Assembly (NCBI GenBank): GCA_000310025.1
Contig: FN648410.1
Location: forward strand, 161,943-225,942
Direction of reading: 5' to 3'
DNA: 64,000 nucleotides
Origin: Ectocarpus siliculosus
Taxonomy: Eukaryota; Sar; Phaeophyceae; Ectocarpales; Ectocarpaceae
The notes beneath the pieces are model-generated. The model searched no databases. It saw nothing but the letters and a program-made list of their open reading frames with translations, and had not been told where the DNA came from. The number at the start of each line of letters is the position of its first letter. Within the stretch, counting starts at the first letter, position 1. The position numbers were made by a program, and so were the translations under genes. This document shows, piece after piece, positions 32,201 to 43,390 of this stretch.

Positions 32201-33612
32201 AGAGCGAGTACAACCGCTCTGATTTTGTCGACGTGGTTCACGTTGGCGGCGAGGTGATGGCAGAGAGCGAGTACTGCTCTGATTTCGTCGACATGGTTCA
32301 CGCTGGCGGCGCTGTGGACGGTGATGATGACGCATGGTTTGGATGGAATGATTCTGTGGACATGGTTCACGGTGGTGGCAGCGTCTGCGGTGATGTTTTC
32401 CCAGCTGCTGGGGCGGGGGAAATGGCCGGAGCCCCTGCGTTGGCGGCTGGAGTGGCGGCATCGGCACCAGCTCCAGCGGCAACGGCGGCTACCTCTGGCG
32501 GCAGTGGTCCCCCCGCCGCGGCGGCAGGGGGGATGACCCGAGTCCCCGCGGTGGCAGCACGAGCGGCGGCATCGGCGGCAGCTCCAGCGGCGACGGCGGC
32601 GACCTACGGCGGCGGTAGTGTTGTCGCCGCGACGGTGGCGGGGGGAATTTCCGGGGTCCCTGCAGTGGTGGCAGGAGCGGTGGCATCGGCAGCAGCTCCA
32701 GAGGCGACGGTGGCGACTTACGGCGGCGGTAGTGTTTCCCTCGCAGCGACGGCGGAGGAAGCGCCCGGAGGGCTCGCGGCGACAGCTGGAGTAGCGGCAT
32801 CGGCGGCGGTTCCAGCGGCGACGGCGGCGGTGCCCGGCGACAAAGTTATCTCCGCGACGATGGCGGGGAGAACGACCGGAGCGCCCGCGTTGTTGGTTGG
32901 AGCGTCGGTATCGACGGCGGTTCCTACGGCGACGGCGGCGGCAACCGACGGTGTTGTTTCTCCCGCTGCGGCGACGGGGAGAATGGCTCGAGAGCCCGCG
33001 CAGGTGGCTACAGTGGCGGCATCGGCGGCTGGAATGGCGACATCGGTGACGGCACCACCCGCGACCGCGGCGACGGCACCGGCCGCTACGATGGCGACCG
33101 TCGGTGACGTTTCCCCCACCATATCGGTTGGGGGGGCGGCCAGCAACGGAGAAGCGGTGGTCCACGGCATCGACGACGGCTGCGATGATGGCGGTTGGTG
33201 CGCCTGTGAGGTTGATGGCTGCTGGGATGACAGCGTCTGTGGTGAGAGGGGGGCGTCCACGCACCCTTTCGATCCCGTCACCGTGTGTTCGGGGGTGCGC
33301 GGCACCAACTATCCCGGGGTGGACGACCTGGTCGATGGCTCCAGCAGCAGCAGCGGCAGCAGTAGCAACGACGAGGCAGAGGGGATGGTTGTAGCCTGGT
33401 TTGGGGCACTGCTGCGCCCCTTCGACCCGGGGGAGCTGTGCCGGCTGAAGGCTGGGAGAGTGCGGCCGGTGATGGGGGTGGACACCCCCTTCAACCATCG
33501 AAAGACTTCGCGGGGGCAACGGCCGGGGAGCCCGTGTTTGCGCCCGGAGCAACGACAGGAGGATCATGAAGAGGGGAAGGGAGTTCGGAGGACCGAGCGA
33601 GTCCGGCAATGA
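32191..33612 (+). CDS. Alanine-rich tandem-repeat protein, open reading frame of 473 codons (plus copy)
   Basis: Opens with a small repeat (ESEYNRSDFVDVVHVGG, ESEYCSDFVDMVHAGG, NDSVDMVHGGG), then eight Ala/Gly/Val/Pro repeats of 36-38 residues (for example AGAVASAAAPEATVATYGGG), a Cys/Asp segment (DDGCDDGGWCACEVDGC), an acidic poly-Ser region and a basic C-terminus. The same order appears on the minus strand at 22.6-24.0 kb, but here the repeat array is unbroken. It overlaps the knuckle frame by ten bases in a different register. It could be read by frameshifting or represent one old indel. No enzymatic domain; possibly a structural gag-like protein. Retention of a long GC-rich ORF may reflect repeat composition rather than selection. 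Confidence 0.5.
   Translation: MVVESEYNRSDFVDVVHVGGEVMAESEYCSDFVDMVHAGGAVDGDDDAWFGWNDSVDMVHGGGSVCGDVFPAAGAGEMAGAPALAAGVAASAPAPAATAATSGGSGPPAAAAGGMTRVPAVAARAAASAAAPAATAATYGGGSVVAATVAGGISGVPAVVAGAVASAAAPEATVATYGGGSVSLAATAEEAPGGLAATAGVAASAAVPAATAAVPGDKVISATMAGRTTGAPALLVGASVSTAVPTATAAATDGVVSPAAATGRMAREPAQVATVAASAAGMATSVTAPPATAATAPAATMATVGDVSPTISVGGAASNGEAVVHGIDDGCDDGGWCACEVDGCWDDSVCGERGASTHPFDPVTVCSGVRGTNYPGVDDLVDGSSSSSGSSSNDEAEGMVVAWFGALLRPFDPGELCRLKAGRVRPVMGVDTPFNHRKTSRGQRPGSPCLRPEQRQEDHEEGKGVRRTERVRQ
32395..33110 (+). repeat. Coding minisatellite of about 110-bp units
   Basis: DNA repeats of GCGGCATCGGCGGCAG-like and CCAGCGGCGACGGCGG-like words encode the alanine-rich units. Unit order and distinctive variants (GDKVISATMAGRTTGAP, ATDGVVSPAA) are the same in the inverted copy at 23140-23900, so the array predates the two insertions. 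Confidence 0.75.
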
Positions 33613-34050
33613 CGGCAAGCAACGCGACTTCTGCTGGGGTGTTAAACTCGGCAAGGCACGTGATGTTTGTTTGCGTATTCTTGTCATTTTTCTCAAATTT
33701 GTTTTGTGCAGGATGTTGTTCTTGTGTTTTGATCTTCAGATACAATGCTGCATTTTTCACCGTTGTTTGAGTGTCTGCAAATCATTTTTCCATCGTTGGC
33801 ACATTTGCAGGTTTGGATTTGCTTTTGTTTTGTTCTGTAGAGATGCCCACCCGCGTTTTACCTTGCAGGGACTCTAATTTCCACGGCCAAATGGCAGGGA
33901 TTCTCCATGGTAGATTATTGTTGTTTTCTGGGAGGCAAATAGAATGTTGCGACCGGGGGGCTGTTGTTTGCCAAGAAAATATCTCACATGGCGGTGGTAG
34001 TATAATTTCTGCGTACGGTTTGTTCCACTTTGGTTTTCCCTCTTTGTTGG
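33613..34050 (+). other. 3' region of the plus alanine-rich element
   Basis: Thymine-rich, with TTTTGTGCAG/GATG, ATTTGCAG/GT, CTGTAG/AG and CTTGCAG/GG acceptor-like steps. Homologous to 22186-22600 (inverted). No open protein. Confidence 0.5.
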
Positions 34051-35060
34051 GATAACATTCTCTATGGTAGTTACCGCTATGTTTTTCTGGTGGTACTGGA
34101 TATTCGTAGGCGTTGGCTTTGCGTGCGACATGCTGGGTAAAGACGTTGGGGGGCACGCACCGTTTCTCTGTCCCTCCGATGTACCGGTACCCGACGAGTC
34201 AATCCTTGCGGAGTACCAATTTTCCTTTCCAAGTAGGCCTGTACTGCAGACTGGTATGTGCTGGACGTGTGACGCCTTTTCTTTGATGATATGTTTTTTT
34301 TTCTTGTTTCGGTTTGGAGTTGATGAAGTTGGATGCAGAATTGGCATGCTGGATTTTGCGGAACCACGTCTGATTGTTGCACTGCTGTCGGACATCATGG
34401 GGGGGGGAATGTGATACCATGCTGTCCGCCGCAGCACAACAAGTAGTATTTCTGACATCGGGTTTGGTAGTTCATGTTGAGCTTTTCCGTGTTTTCCCTG
34501 GGTATTTTATGTGGAATTGATGTTGGCTGATGGGATTTGGGTAGTTCATGTCTGGATCGTTTTCCGCGTTTTACCTGCGGAGGTGACATGGAATTGAATA
34601 ATATTAAATGGGATTTTCGTTGCGTTTATATGAGATGTCCCAGCAGGGGGTCTGCTGGATTGTTGATTGTCTGTTTTTGATTTGTTGGTTTCTTCATGTT
34701 TGTTTTGGACTTGTTTGTTTGGTTTCTTCGTGTTTGGGATGGATGTTACAGCAGGGGGGCTGTTGGACTGCTATATTTGTCAAGGTATTGGGTATTGGAG
34801 GAAGGATTTGACATGTTCTCGTAAGTCATGGTTGAAGCCTTTGTGCTTCCGAAGGTTATTTGAGCTGGTCAATGAGTTGAAACATGAGTGTTTATTTGAG
34901 GAATTTGTTCTGAGTTAGTCAGGAAGTTGGACACGTTTTCCCGGAGTTACCCGTCCCCGTTCTGACTTACGTGATTCTGATGTAATGTGTCTCCTTGCTG
35001 TTTTTTTTTCCAAGGGTATTTGTTTGTGTTTTGACTTCTTGAGAATTTGGTATTGTGTAT
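34051..35060. other. No gene recognised
   Basis: T/G-rich sequence with repeated GCAGGGGG(T/G)CTG words at 34630 and 34750 and a GGGGGGGG run at 34400. Possibly further 3' sequence of the alanine-rich element. Nothing coding can be supported. Confidence 0.35.
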
Positions 35061-35089
35061 GGCAACTCGACGAGTATCGTCGCGTTGCC
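35061..35089 (+). ncRNA. Conserved hairpin head, copy 2
   Basis: Outer stem GGCAAC/GTTGCC, one T-C mismatch, inner stem CGACGA/TCGTCG, loop GTA. Best-formed copy. Followed by TGTCTGAAGCTTTCG. Confidence 0.6.
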
Positions 35090-35857
35090 TGTCTGAAGCT
35101 TTCGATTTTTGCAGCGGGTGACAATCAAGGTATAGACACCAAGAAGACGCCCGATGAGCACACAGGAACCGGGGGACCCCAAAAAACAAAGCATAAAGAA
35201 GCGAGAACAAACGAGCCAGACGCGACAGGCTTCAGGGAGGAGGCAAAAGAGAGCATAGAAGAAAAGCACCGTCGCCGCTCGCTCCGGACCGCTGGAAACT
35301 CTCACATATAGCACTACATATATATGCAGCAAATATCAGGTAGGGCCCAAGTCCATTGCTTGGCATAACGACACTGGAAAAAAGTAGGAGACGCACATCG
35401 CCTACGCGAGCAACGCGTGCAGCCCAAAACAACAGAGACGATAACCTTACGACCTTTGCAGCACATTCCGAGCATATACTGCAGCAACCGCAAGTATGTG
35501 TACAGCAGCAGCCGCACGTTGTGTACAACGGTCACTCAGGAAGAAAATCACAAATAACAAACGCAAAAACAAAAAAAGAGGTGGCGCGCAGCACGCAGGA
35601 CCCTCTTTCGCTGTTCATCAACCGGCCATTCCCATGGCGAAACAAACAACGTGCAGCAGTGAAGGCCGATTCTTGCCGGCCCCAGGAGGCGGAAGCTGCT
35701 CAAACTCGGGGACGGGTCATGCTTTGCGATTGATTCCCCACCGAACGGGTATCGAACGATGACACTGTTGTTTCAACTACCTTCAGAAATGCTTCAGAAT
35801 TGTGAAACTTGCAGGGCCCAGTCGTAGACATGGCAAGTAAACACCCCCTTCCAAAGA

Positions 35858-36065
35858 GTATCTGTCGTTGATTTCTATTGACTTGCGGACCTCTCGGGGC
35901 CAGTTTGGTTTAGCGTACCGTTGTAGGGTAAGTTAGCCTGTGACCACGGGAATCGACCGCGCCAAGTGTTGGATCAGTACGGACATATTAAGGTACTGGG
36001 TAGAGAGAGATCTGAACGGTTTTGATGTGAAGACAACAACAACAACAACGACGACGACGACGACA
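35858..36065 (+). repeat. LINE 3' tail module, copy 3, on an R1 body
   Basis: TATCTGTCGTTGATTTC, TGACTTGCGGACCTCTCGGG, GTAAGTTAGCCTGTGACCAC, GGTACTGGGTAGAGAGAGA, then CAA and CGA repeats. About 90% identical to the LINE end by eye, though the body upstream is unrelated to the LINE. Confidence 0.8.
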
Positions 36066-36075
36066 ACATGTAAAA

Positions 36076-37470
36076 CTGAACTAATGGGTGGGTGGGTGAC
36101 CGGCCGACCCCAAAAAGCAAGCTCAAAATAAAAAAAGAAAGAAGGGACAATAAAGGCAAGTGAGCCAAACGCGACAGGCTTCAGGGAGGTGGAAAAAGAG
36201 AGCAAAAAAAACTACCGTCGCCGCTCTGAACCGCTGGAAACTGTCTCATAGCACAGCATGCAGCAAACAGTATAGGGGCCATGCCCCCGTTGCTTCAAGT
36301 AAAGAGGCAGCGCCCATCGCCTCACATCAGCAGCCGGGTACACGGGTAGCCTCTTACCCAGCAAGAAGAAAAACGATTGCGGTTGACGTTCGATATTGTT
36401 GGGACCCCAACGGCGAAAGGCGAGAGAGCGACAGGTACTGTAGTATACCAACAGCAAAAAGCGTAGAGAAGGCATTAATTAACTCTCGCGAAGACACTTA
36501 CTCTCGTCCCTGTGGCCCACCGCAGGCTGTAACGAACAGGGACATCTGATGTGCGCTCAGCAACAACAAACACAACAAACATAATATAGTCGCCGTTTCC
36601 GAACTGTGGAGACTCTCTTTCATCATTTATTTGTGGTAAGTATGAGTGACCACGAAGTATGAAGTGACGACCACGCAAAAGAACATGATGACGAGAAGCA
36701 CCACGAACAAACTATTTTCTCTTCTTGCCGTCGCGATAGATGCGCACCGTTACACGAACGACAAGTTGTCAAACCTCACTACGCAAATAAGATTGTGCTG
36801 CCATCTACCCCTTATCGCTCAAATTACGACTACGCTGAACACTGAAGGTAAGGCAGCAACACGCTTACGATGCTTTACCACCCATGCATGTAATAAGGGA
36901 AGAAAAAAAAAAACTATGGCGGACCGTCTATTGTCTGTACATCTATCTTGAACCGTGCTGCCGTTCCTTTTCTTCATGGATATCGGCACAGAGAAAAAAA
37001 AATCAGGAAGGCGCATCTCCTACGCGAGCACGGCGTGCAGCCCAAGCGACAGAGACGATAACCAACCTTACTTACGACCTTTGCAGCATATTCTGAGCAT
37101 AACAGCAGCCACCGCATGTGTACAACGGTCACTCTATAAGGAAACGAAATCACAAACGAAAAAAAGGAAGGTTGTGGCGCGCAGCACACGCAGCACCCTC
37201 TTTCGCTGTTCAACCGGCCGTTCCCACGGCGAAACAGACAAGGAACAGTCAAGGCCGAGTCGTGTCGCCCACACGAGGGGCAAGCTGCTCAAACTCGGGG
37301 AGGGGTCATGGTTTGTGACTCCCTACCAAACCATACTTGAGGCGCCACGAGATTTGCACTGAACCCCGAGATCAGCATTTGAGACCAGGTTGGGCTAGAG
37401 ACCAGGTCGGGCTAGGGGTGGGGGATGCGAATGAAAGTTCCACCCACGGATATCGAACGATGAGACTGAA
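36076..37470 (+). repeat. R1 repeat, copy 4 (second subfamily)
   Basis: Starts with CTAATGGGTGGGTGGGTGACC rather than the hairpin. Core motif GTTCGATATTGTTGGGACC at 36386, GCGCGCAGCAC at 37177. Ends with a different tail, CCACGAGATTTGCACTG then GGATATCGAACGATGAGACTG. Short ORFs are not conserved. Confidence 0.7.
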
Positions 37471-37489
37471 GCTACAGCTTTAGAAATGA

Positions 37490-38740
37490 AAGATGAGACT
37501 GAAGATAAAGCTTTAGAAAAACCAACCTGTTCGTTGCTCGCTCTGGGCCGTGGGAAGATGTCACTTTTAGCACTGCGTGGCCAGTATCAGGTAGGGCCCC
37601 AAGTCCATCGCTTGACATAAACAGGTGACGCAAATCGCCTCACATGCAGCAGCCGGGTGCACGGGTAGGCTCTTACTGAGCAGGCAGCGAAACCACCTGC
37701 GGTTGATGACGTAGTTCGATGTTGTGGGACCCCACCAACCGGCGAGAGGCGCGAGAGAGACAGGTACTGTAGGTAGACAACAAAGAAGAGAGCGGAGAGC
37801 AGACAAGGGATCCACTCTCGAAAAGACACCCACTCACTCTCGTTCCTTTGGCCCACCGCAGGCTGTCAGACATGTGTAACGGACGGCGGTATCCGATGTG
37901 GGCTCTCAGAAACACAACCAAAGAACACTGCGGACTTTCATCTCCTGTGACGAAGTGATAACAAAAATGAACATGACCACTGGTGTACACGGACGAACTA
38001 GTACAGTAGTATCAAGTCCGTCCGCGATAGATGTGCACCGCGGCACGAATGAGGGAACTGTCCGTTGCCACACACCTCACTTTTGTAAATAAGATTGTGC
38101 TGCCATCTACTTTATGGCTCAAGTTACGACTGACTACGCAGTGACTCCAAAAAGGTAACACGCTTATACGATGTATTCTACACCACATGCATATATATGT
38201 ATGCCGCTTATAATACACTGCTGTGCGATGCATACCACCCACGCATATGCAGCAACAGAAAAAGAAGGCCTGCTGTTGTCTGTCTCTTCAACGGTTGCGC
38301 TGCTGTTGCAACAGGCGAAAAGTAAGTGACGCGCATCGCCTACTACACGGGCAACGCCTACGCGAGCAGCGCGTGCAGCCCAAAGCGACAAAGACTGAAG
38401 CAATTCAGCAACAGCCGCATGGTCACTCACGAAGAAAATCCCCCAAAAAAAAAGATTGTGGCGCGCAGCACGCAGGACCCTCTTTCGCTGTTCAACCGGC
38501 CGTTCCCATGGCGACACAGGCAAGGAACAGCCCAGGCCGAGTCGTGTCGGCCACAGCAGGTGGAAGCTGCTGAAACTCCGGGAGGGGTAGTGGTTTGCGA
38601 TTGCCGACCGAAGCATACTTCGGGCGCCACGAGATTTACACTGTAGCTCGAGATCGGCATCTGAGACAGGGTCAGGCAAGGGGTGGGCTATGCGAATAAA
38701 AGTTCCACGGATATTGAAAGATGAGACTGAAGCTAAAGCT
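37490..38740 (+). repeat. R1 repeat, copy 5 (second subfamily)
   Basis: Core motif GTTCGATGTTGTGGGACCCC at 37707, GCGCGCAGCACGCAGGACC at 38460, and the subfamily-2 end GCCACGAGATTTACACTG...GGGTGGGCTATGCGAATAAAAG...GATGAGACTGAAGC. Confidence 0.7.
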
Positions 38741-38990
38741 TCAGAAAAGCACTTTTCTCAAGGGTGATGAGTTGTTTATTGACCGACCTTTTAGGAGATA
38801 TTAATTTGATATCATCAGAAGATTTGAATGATTTTGTAGAACATTGTTTTGTTAGAAAATTGTTTGAATCGGAATGAAAGGTGGATGATTTCCGTTTGGA
38901 TGCGTAGTTTGATTTATCGCCGTTTTACCTCTGGCAATGATAGTCGTGACGGGGATTTCGTAGATCGTATCTCGTACCGAGCAGGGGGGA
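38741..38990. other. No gene recognised
   Basis: T-rich spacer between an R1 copy and the isolated LTR-like sequence. Confidence 0.4.
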
Positions 38991-39181
38991 TGTTTGGGGT
39001 GCTCCGCAGAGTATACTGTCTACGGGGCCTCCGGGGGTACGCGGATGAAATAAATGTGTTGATGGGCATGCTGCATGGCGATGGTGTTGCCTACCGCATG
39101 TCTCTCACTCTCTAATTAACCAAAGGTCTTGAGTCAACCTTCTTTCTCTTTCGGCCTCTGACGGGCTACCGCACCCAAACA
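38991..39181 (+). repeat. LTR-like terminal sequence, copy 3 (solo)
   Basis: 191 bases from TGTTTGGGGTGCTC to GCACCCAAACA. About 90% identical to 31289-31476 but with no alanine-rich gene beside it. A solo LTR left by recombination is the simplest reading; a MITE is the alternative. No clear flanking duplication. Confidence 0.65.
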
Positions 39182-40933
39182 CATGCACACGATCCCTTTA
39201 AGGCCTAGTGTTAACGCAACGGAAAATTCACGCATTTTTTCACGGACCGGTAAAGAGAGAACCCGAATATTGTTCGCTTGTTCTATTCGTGATGTCATCG
39301 CAAAAAGTACGTTTCCTTCCCTGATCACACGCTTTACTCGGCACACAACAGGTTAATTTGGTTTTGCTCACCATAGAGCAGCGGTAAAAGCGCAACGAGC
39401 AGCACCCCCGACACAAAGGACATCGATTTAGAAAGATTTCGTCCCCCCGGCCTGCTGTTTTCAGTTTTCAGCAACAACAGGCGCAGGGCAGAGTGTCGCA
39501 ACCTGGGTGTTGCTTCCGATTTCTTCCGTTTTTCGGCTCATTTTTCACCGTTGCGACTCCCTTCTATGACCACCACCTCCCCAAAGGTAGACGAGCTCAA
39601 CGATCATAGGGCGGCAGCGGGGCTGACGGCGAGCATCATATAGATGGCCAATCCGAAAGATTTAGCGTGTGGGAGGCCCTGTTGCTCTACTGCTGCTGCG
39701 TGGTGCCGTGGATTGATGTTGATAAGTCCGACCAAGAACAGATCATCTCGCCGCATTTTTTCCAACGGCATGTTGGTGAGGTGGCACACACCTTATTGAG
39801 CAGCATCCAAGCCCCCGATACCCACGAAGCACCACGGCGCCGGGAGTGAGTATCATATAGACAGCCGAACCGAAGGAATCAGCGCGTTGAAGGTCTTGGT
39901 GCTGCTGCTGTACTTGTTCTACTGTTTCCATGTTTGCCATGCGTGGTTGAAAACAAATCTTCAGCACCAACAGCAGCAGTTAAAGACGAGAGCACCACGC
40001 AATGTCTGGTTTTAGACCAAGAACGGACTGAATGCGGCTTCTTTTCCGTCTCCACAACAGACCTGGACGTGAGTCTAGCAGGTCTTGCGAGCGTTCTCAG
40101 TGATGTGACAGCGCCCGCGGTGCGCCTGCCCGTCCCTGCCCGACCCTTGTGTCAAGTTCCCGGATCCGAGAAAGTAGCAAGCCCCCAAGAGAAACTGCTC
40201 GCTGCTTTCACGGATCGGGGGGAAAACGCCTCCATACATTTGCAAGAATGCACGCTCCCGTGAAATGTTCGTGTTTTATTGGTCGTTTATAATCGGCCTA
40301 AACAGTTTTTTTTTTTTAAACAAAAAGTGCAGCCCTATACGGGCTACTCTTCTCGCAAAAAAAAACTGTTAAAACGAAGGGCGCATCTCCTCCACAAATT
40401 GTTGCCAAACAACAAGTTGGGAAGCGGATTCAAGGACAAGTCCCTCGCTTGCCTCCAAATCGTCCGGTTTTCAATTACTACGGAGAGACAAATAGATAAT
40501 CGCACAAACCGTCGCGAAACAACTCGAAGCGACGCCAGGATCATTGACGCTGTCTCTACCACCATCAGCCGAGGTGCCGCGCTGGGGCGGTGAACTTGTC
40601 GTACTCGTTTCTATATAAACTTGTGCCAGATATTTTGATATACCGAAGGGCGAAGCCGTCAATCTGGAGGCACCATTGCGTTTGTTTAGACCCGGCGAGA
40701 TTCCTGTGTTATGTGCTCATACCTGCTCGCATCCGAGACATGGAAAGCTAGATCAGATCATCAGCTGATTACGTACCGACTGTATTCCGTTTAACCAATG
40801 AAAATACTACATATTCATCACATTTGAATCCACAGCAGTTCTTTGTCGAGGAAATTTTCACACACAAGTATACGAGGTACCATCACTGCACCTTCAGTTC
40901 ACCATTGTTCGTCCCACGCCGTGAGCGACTCAC
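39182..40933. other. No convincing gene; small dispersed repeats
   Basis: Words around ATCATATAGA(T/C)(G/A)GCC(A/G)A at 39635 and 39850, each followed by a CTGCTGCTG tract, mark a degenerate duplication of about 210 bases. The stretch 40180-40290 (GCAAGCCCCCAA, GGAAAACGCCTCCATACAT, GTGAAATGTTCGTGTTTT) resembles 63035-63150. A 109-codon open stretch at 39934-40263 ends in that repeat and is not recognised. Confidence 0.35.
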
Positions 40934-41146
40934 CAGGTAGGTTGGGAGGAATATGTTCCAAAAGTCGCCGCTTATATCACCAGCGTACGTACGAACTGTA
41001 AGGTCAACCCGTGGGGCGTTTTCCCAGTCAATCCCTTCCTCTGGTTCCAGATGAACGCCCCTCCCGGTCACCAGCAGGAAGCCAATCGTGGCAGCGACTA
41101 CTGCAGACACCACCCGGGCACTGCACAGCATGATGATAGTGGCTCC
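40934..41146 (-). CDS. Candidate exon of a membrane protein (host gene), 71 codons
   Basis: A phase 0-0 exon with acceptor TTCCAACATTCAG and donor CCTACCTG/GTGAGTCG. It encodes a hydrophobic segment (ARVVSAVVAATIGFLLVTG), which would span a membrane, then an acidic/neutral segment (HLEPEEGIDWENAPRVDLTV...GDFWNIFLPTYL). No family is assigned. Intact frame, exact splice consensus and non-repetitive sequence favour a host gene over a transposon. A hydrophobic stretch upstream on the same strand (about 41290-41330, MGFKFLLMNLVLTC) may be another exon. Confidence 0.4.
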
Positions 41147-41639
41147 CTGAATGTTGGAAGGCAACACGAAGGAGAGTGAAAATATTCAGGGTTTGGGAGG
41201 GACGTGCTAACAAAAAGCGCAGCACGAAGCGGGAGAAGCAGGATCCTGGACCCAAAGATTGCGGTCAAGTCTTGTACAAGTCAGCACCAAGTTCATGAGA
41301 AGGAATTTGAATCCCATGTCCCCTCCACAGAATGACCTCAAGTACGTTACGTACCACGGTTCGGGAATATATTTCCTGCTCTCTGACAACCTTACTCTAG
41401 TTGCTCGCTAGGGGGCGGTTGCGCCGCCGTCGGAAATTCGCCTGAAACGAAAATATATGGCCCAGTAAGCTCTACGTGATAGAGTACCTCCATTTGACAC
41501 TACTTTAAGGGGCAATTATCCCAACCTTTCTACATAACAGGATTGTTCGCGTGATATTTAAGACATTAACCGAGTGCCACAAGCCAATCGCTGTCGAAGA
41601 CTCTCTCCCCCGTGTAACACAGACACTTTTAGGGCTCTA

Positions 41640-41796
41640 AAAGATGAATTTGGTTATCTTCCCAGGATTGCACGCAAGAGAAAAAGAGGAACTCTGCACC
41701 AAGTCCATTCTTGTAGATGTCAAAATCGTCAACCCATCCGCAGGTCGAATCATCGGCAGTCCATCCAAAAACCAGGATCCGCCCTCGAAGGTCGCG
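41640..41796 (-). CDS. Possible further exon of the same minus-strand gene
   Basis: After an acceptor-like CTTACTTGCAG, the minus strand reads RDLRGRILVFGWTADDSTC and WVDDFDIYKNGLGAEFLFFSC, with balanced protein-like composition. No donor is convincing. It lies 500 bases upstream of the membrane exon. Confidence 0.25.
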
Positions 41797-41799
41797 CTG

Positions 41800-42710
41800 C
41801 AAGTAAGGCAAATCAATATGCGGGAACTTTCAACCCGTCTAGATCTGCCCTCCCTAATGTTGAGTTTTTAATGTATAACGATGACGGTTGGGAGGTAGTG
41901 AAGCATAAAACGGAAGACGACCGTACTCTAGTAGTCTATATATAGGTGACACCCAAAAATCAAGGTCTACACGTGGTCTGCATGTACGTATCATATACAT
42001 TCTAAATAGATGTAAACGAAATAATAGCCGAATTACTGTACATGGAATGACTGCTTGCGGAAGAAGACCAGCCTGTCTCTATCTGGTCTATTTTTGGACT
42101 CTTTTAGTATCTGCCCATGCAACGTTCGTTCAGACGGGCAGGCACTCACTCATCGTGCAGTTCCACCAAACTGCCCTGCCAAACAAACCTCATTCTAATC
42201 GTGAGCCATCGAACTGAAGATTTCTATTACAACCTTGTCACATAAAGTAGTTGGCTCGTTCGTCTGTCGCCCCCAACGAATACGAAAGAAGCACACCACA
42301 TTTGACTGCCTGTTAGCTCCTGGAAAATGTTTTTTTTTATACACGCCACATCGACCACCCTGTGCCACTCAGATAACGCGGTTGCCCAGGCCTATCGTGA
42401 CGGAACATTTTCATATGCCCTACCTCCGAGCTATTTGCTTCGATATCTGTGCCTTGCCTGTGGTCGGCTGAACTTGATAGGGAGGGGTAGATAGCGTGGT
42501 GCGCAGCACCCGACAACTCTTGCTTCCGAGCAGTTGTATCTCTGTTTCTCGTTTGAAAACGTAAACAAAACGTCCAACCATGACAACATAAAGTGTGTTG
42601 CGAGGTGCTGTGCTAGCGAGAGGAGGTACTCCGCTCTGATAGCAACTAATCTGTCGGGGCCATCGTTATGTCCTCCTTCCATTATTATTGTAGTAGAGCA
42701 ATATTGTAAT
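41800..42710. other. No gene recognised
   Basis: No shared repeat, no motif-bearing open stretch. Confidence 0.35.
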
Positions 42711-42739
42711 AGCAACTCGACGAGTATCGTCGCGTTGCC
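42711..42739 (+). ncRNA. Conserved hairpin head, copy 3
   Basis: AGCAAC/GTTGCC outer stem, inner stem CGACGA/TCGTCG and loop GTA intact, though the body following is R2. Confidence 0.55.
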
Positions 42740-43139
42740 GGTCTGAAGCATTCCAGTTTTTTAGCAGATAATGAAGTCGAGGGCGCACACCGCGACACGC
42801 TCCCCCACCGAGCACGACAAAGAGTTGTGTACACAGAGTAGGTGACATATTATATTATGACATACTAAGATGTCACACCCCCTGAACAATATATTTTAAT
42901 TTTCAAAGCTCGATTACTCCACAGCAGAAAGTGTGGCGTGGCCGGGAGGCCTTGTCACCGATAGCTTTCCGAAACAAACCTATCGTTTGACATCCTCGTC
43001 GTCGTGGACTACTAACATTGCTAGCTGTGAATATCGATGATGCGATATATTATATCACCTACTGCCGGTACATGCCATGCATAAGAACAAGTAGCACCCT
43101 CCATACGCCAGTAAGTTTTTTTATTTATATATTCACAAT

Positions 43140-43390
43140 CAATTACAATCCCGTTCGTTCTGCTTTCTCTACCCAGTACCTTCTTCGTCTGTCCGTACTA
43201 CTATGTATGATAGTCTGACACTTGACGCGGTCGATCCCCGACGTGGTCACAGGCTAACTTACCCAAAACGTTATACGAAAATAAAAATGACCCTAAGAAG
43301 GGTCCGCAAGTCAACGATAGAGGAGTCTAGGACCCCCCGCTCGCTTCAACGCTATGCGAGGTAGTAGCCATAGACTGGACAATAAAGAAA
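43140..43390 (-). repeat. LINE-like 3' end, copy 4 (divergent, minus)
   Basis: Inverted CTACCCAGTACCTTC, GTCACAGGCTAACTTACCC and GGGTCCGCAAGTCAACGA, preceded on the minus strand by ACCTCGCATAGCG as in the LINE. A related but distinct LINE subfamily. Confidence 0.6.

Larger units (their letters stand above)
35061..36065 (+). repeat. R1 repeat, copy 3: hairpin head, deleted core, LINE tail
   Basis: Head hairpin at 35061-35089, then AGACACCAAGAAGACGCCC, a jump from CTTGGCATAACG to the CACTGGAAAAAAGTAGGAG part of the core, the GCGCGCAGCACGCAGGACC motif, then the LINE 3' module (35858 onward) and CAA plus CGA repeats. One of two copies with both head and tail, so it defines the complete unit of the family. 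Confidence 0.8.
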
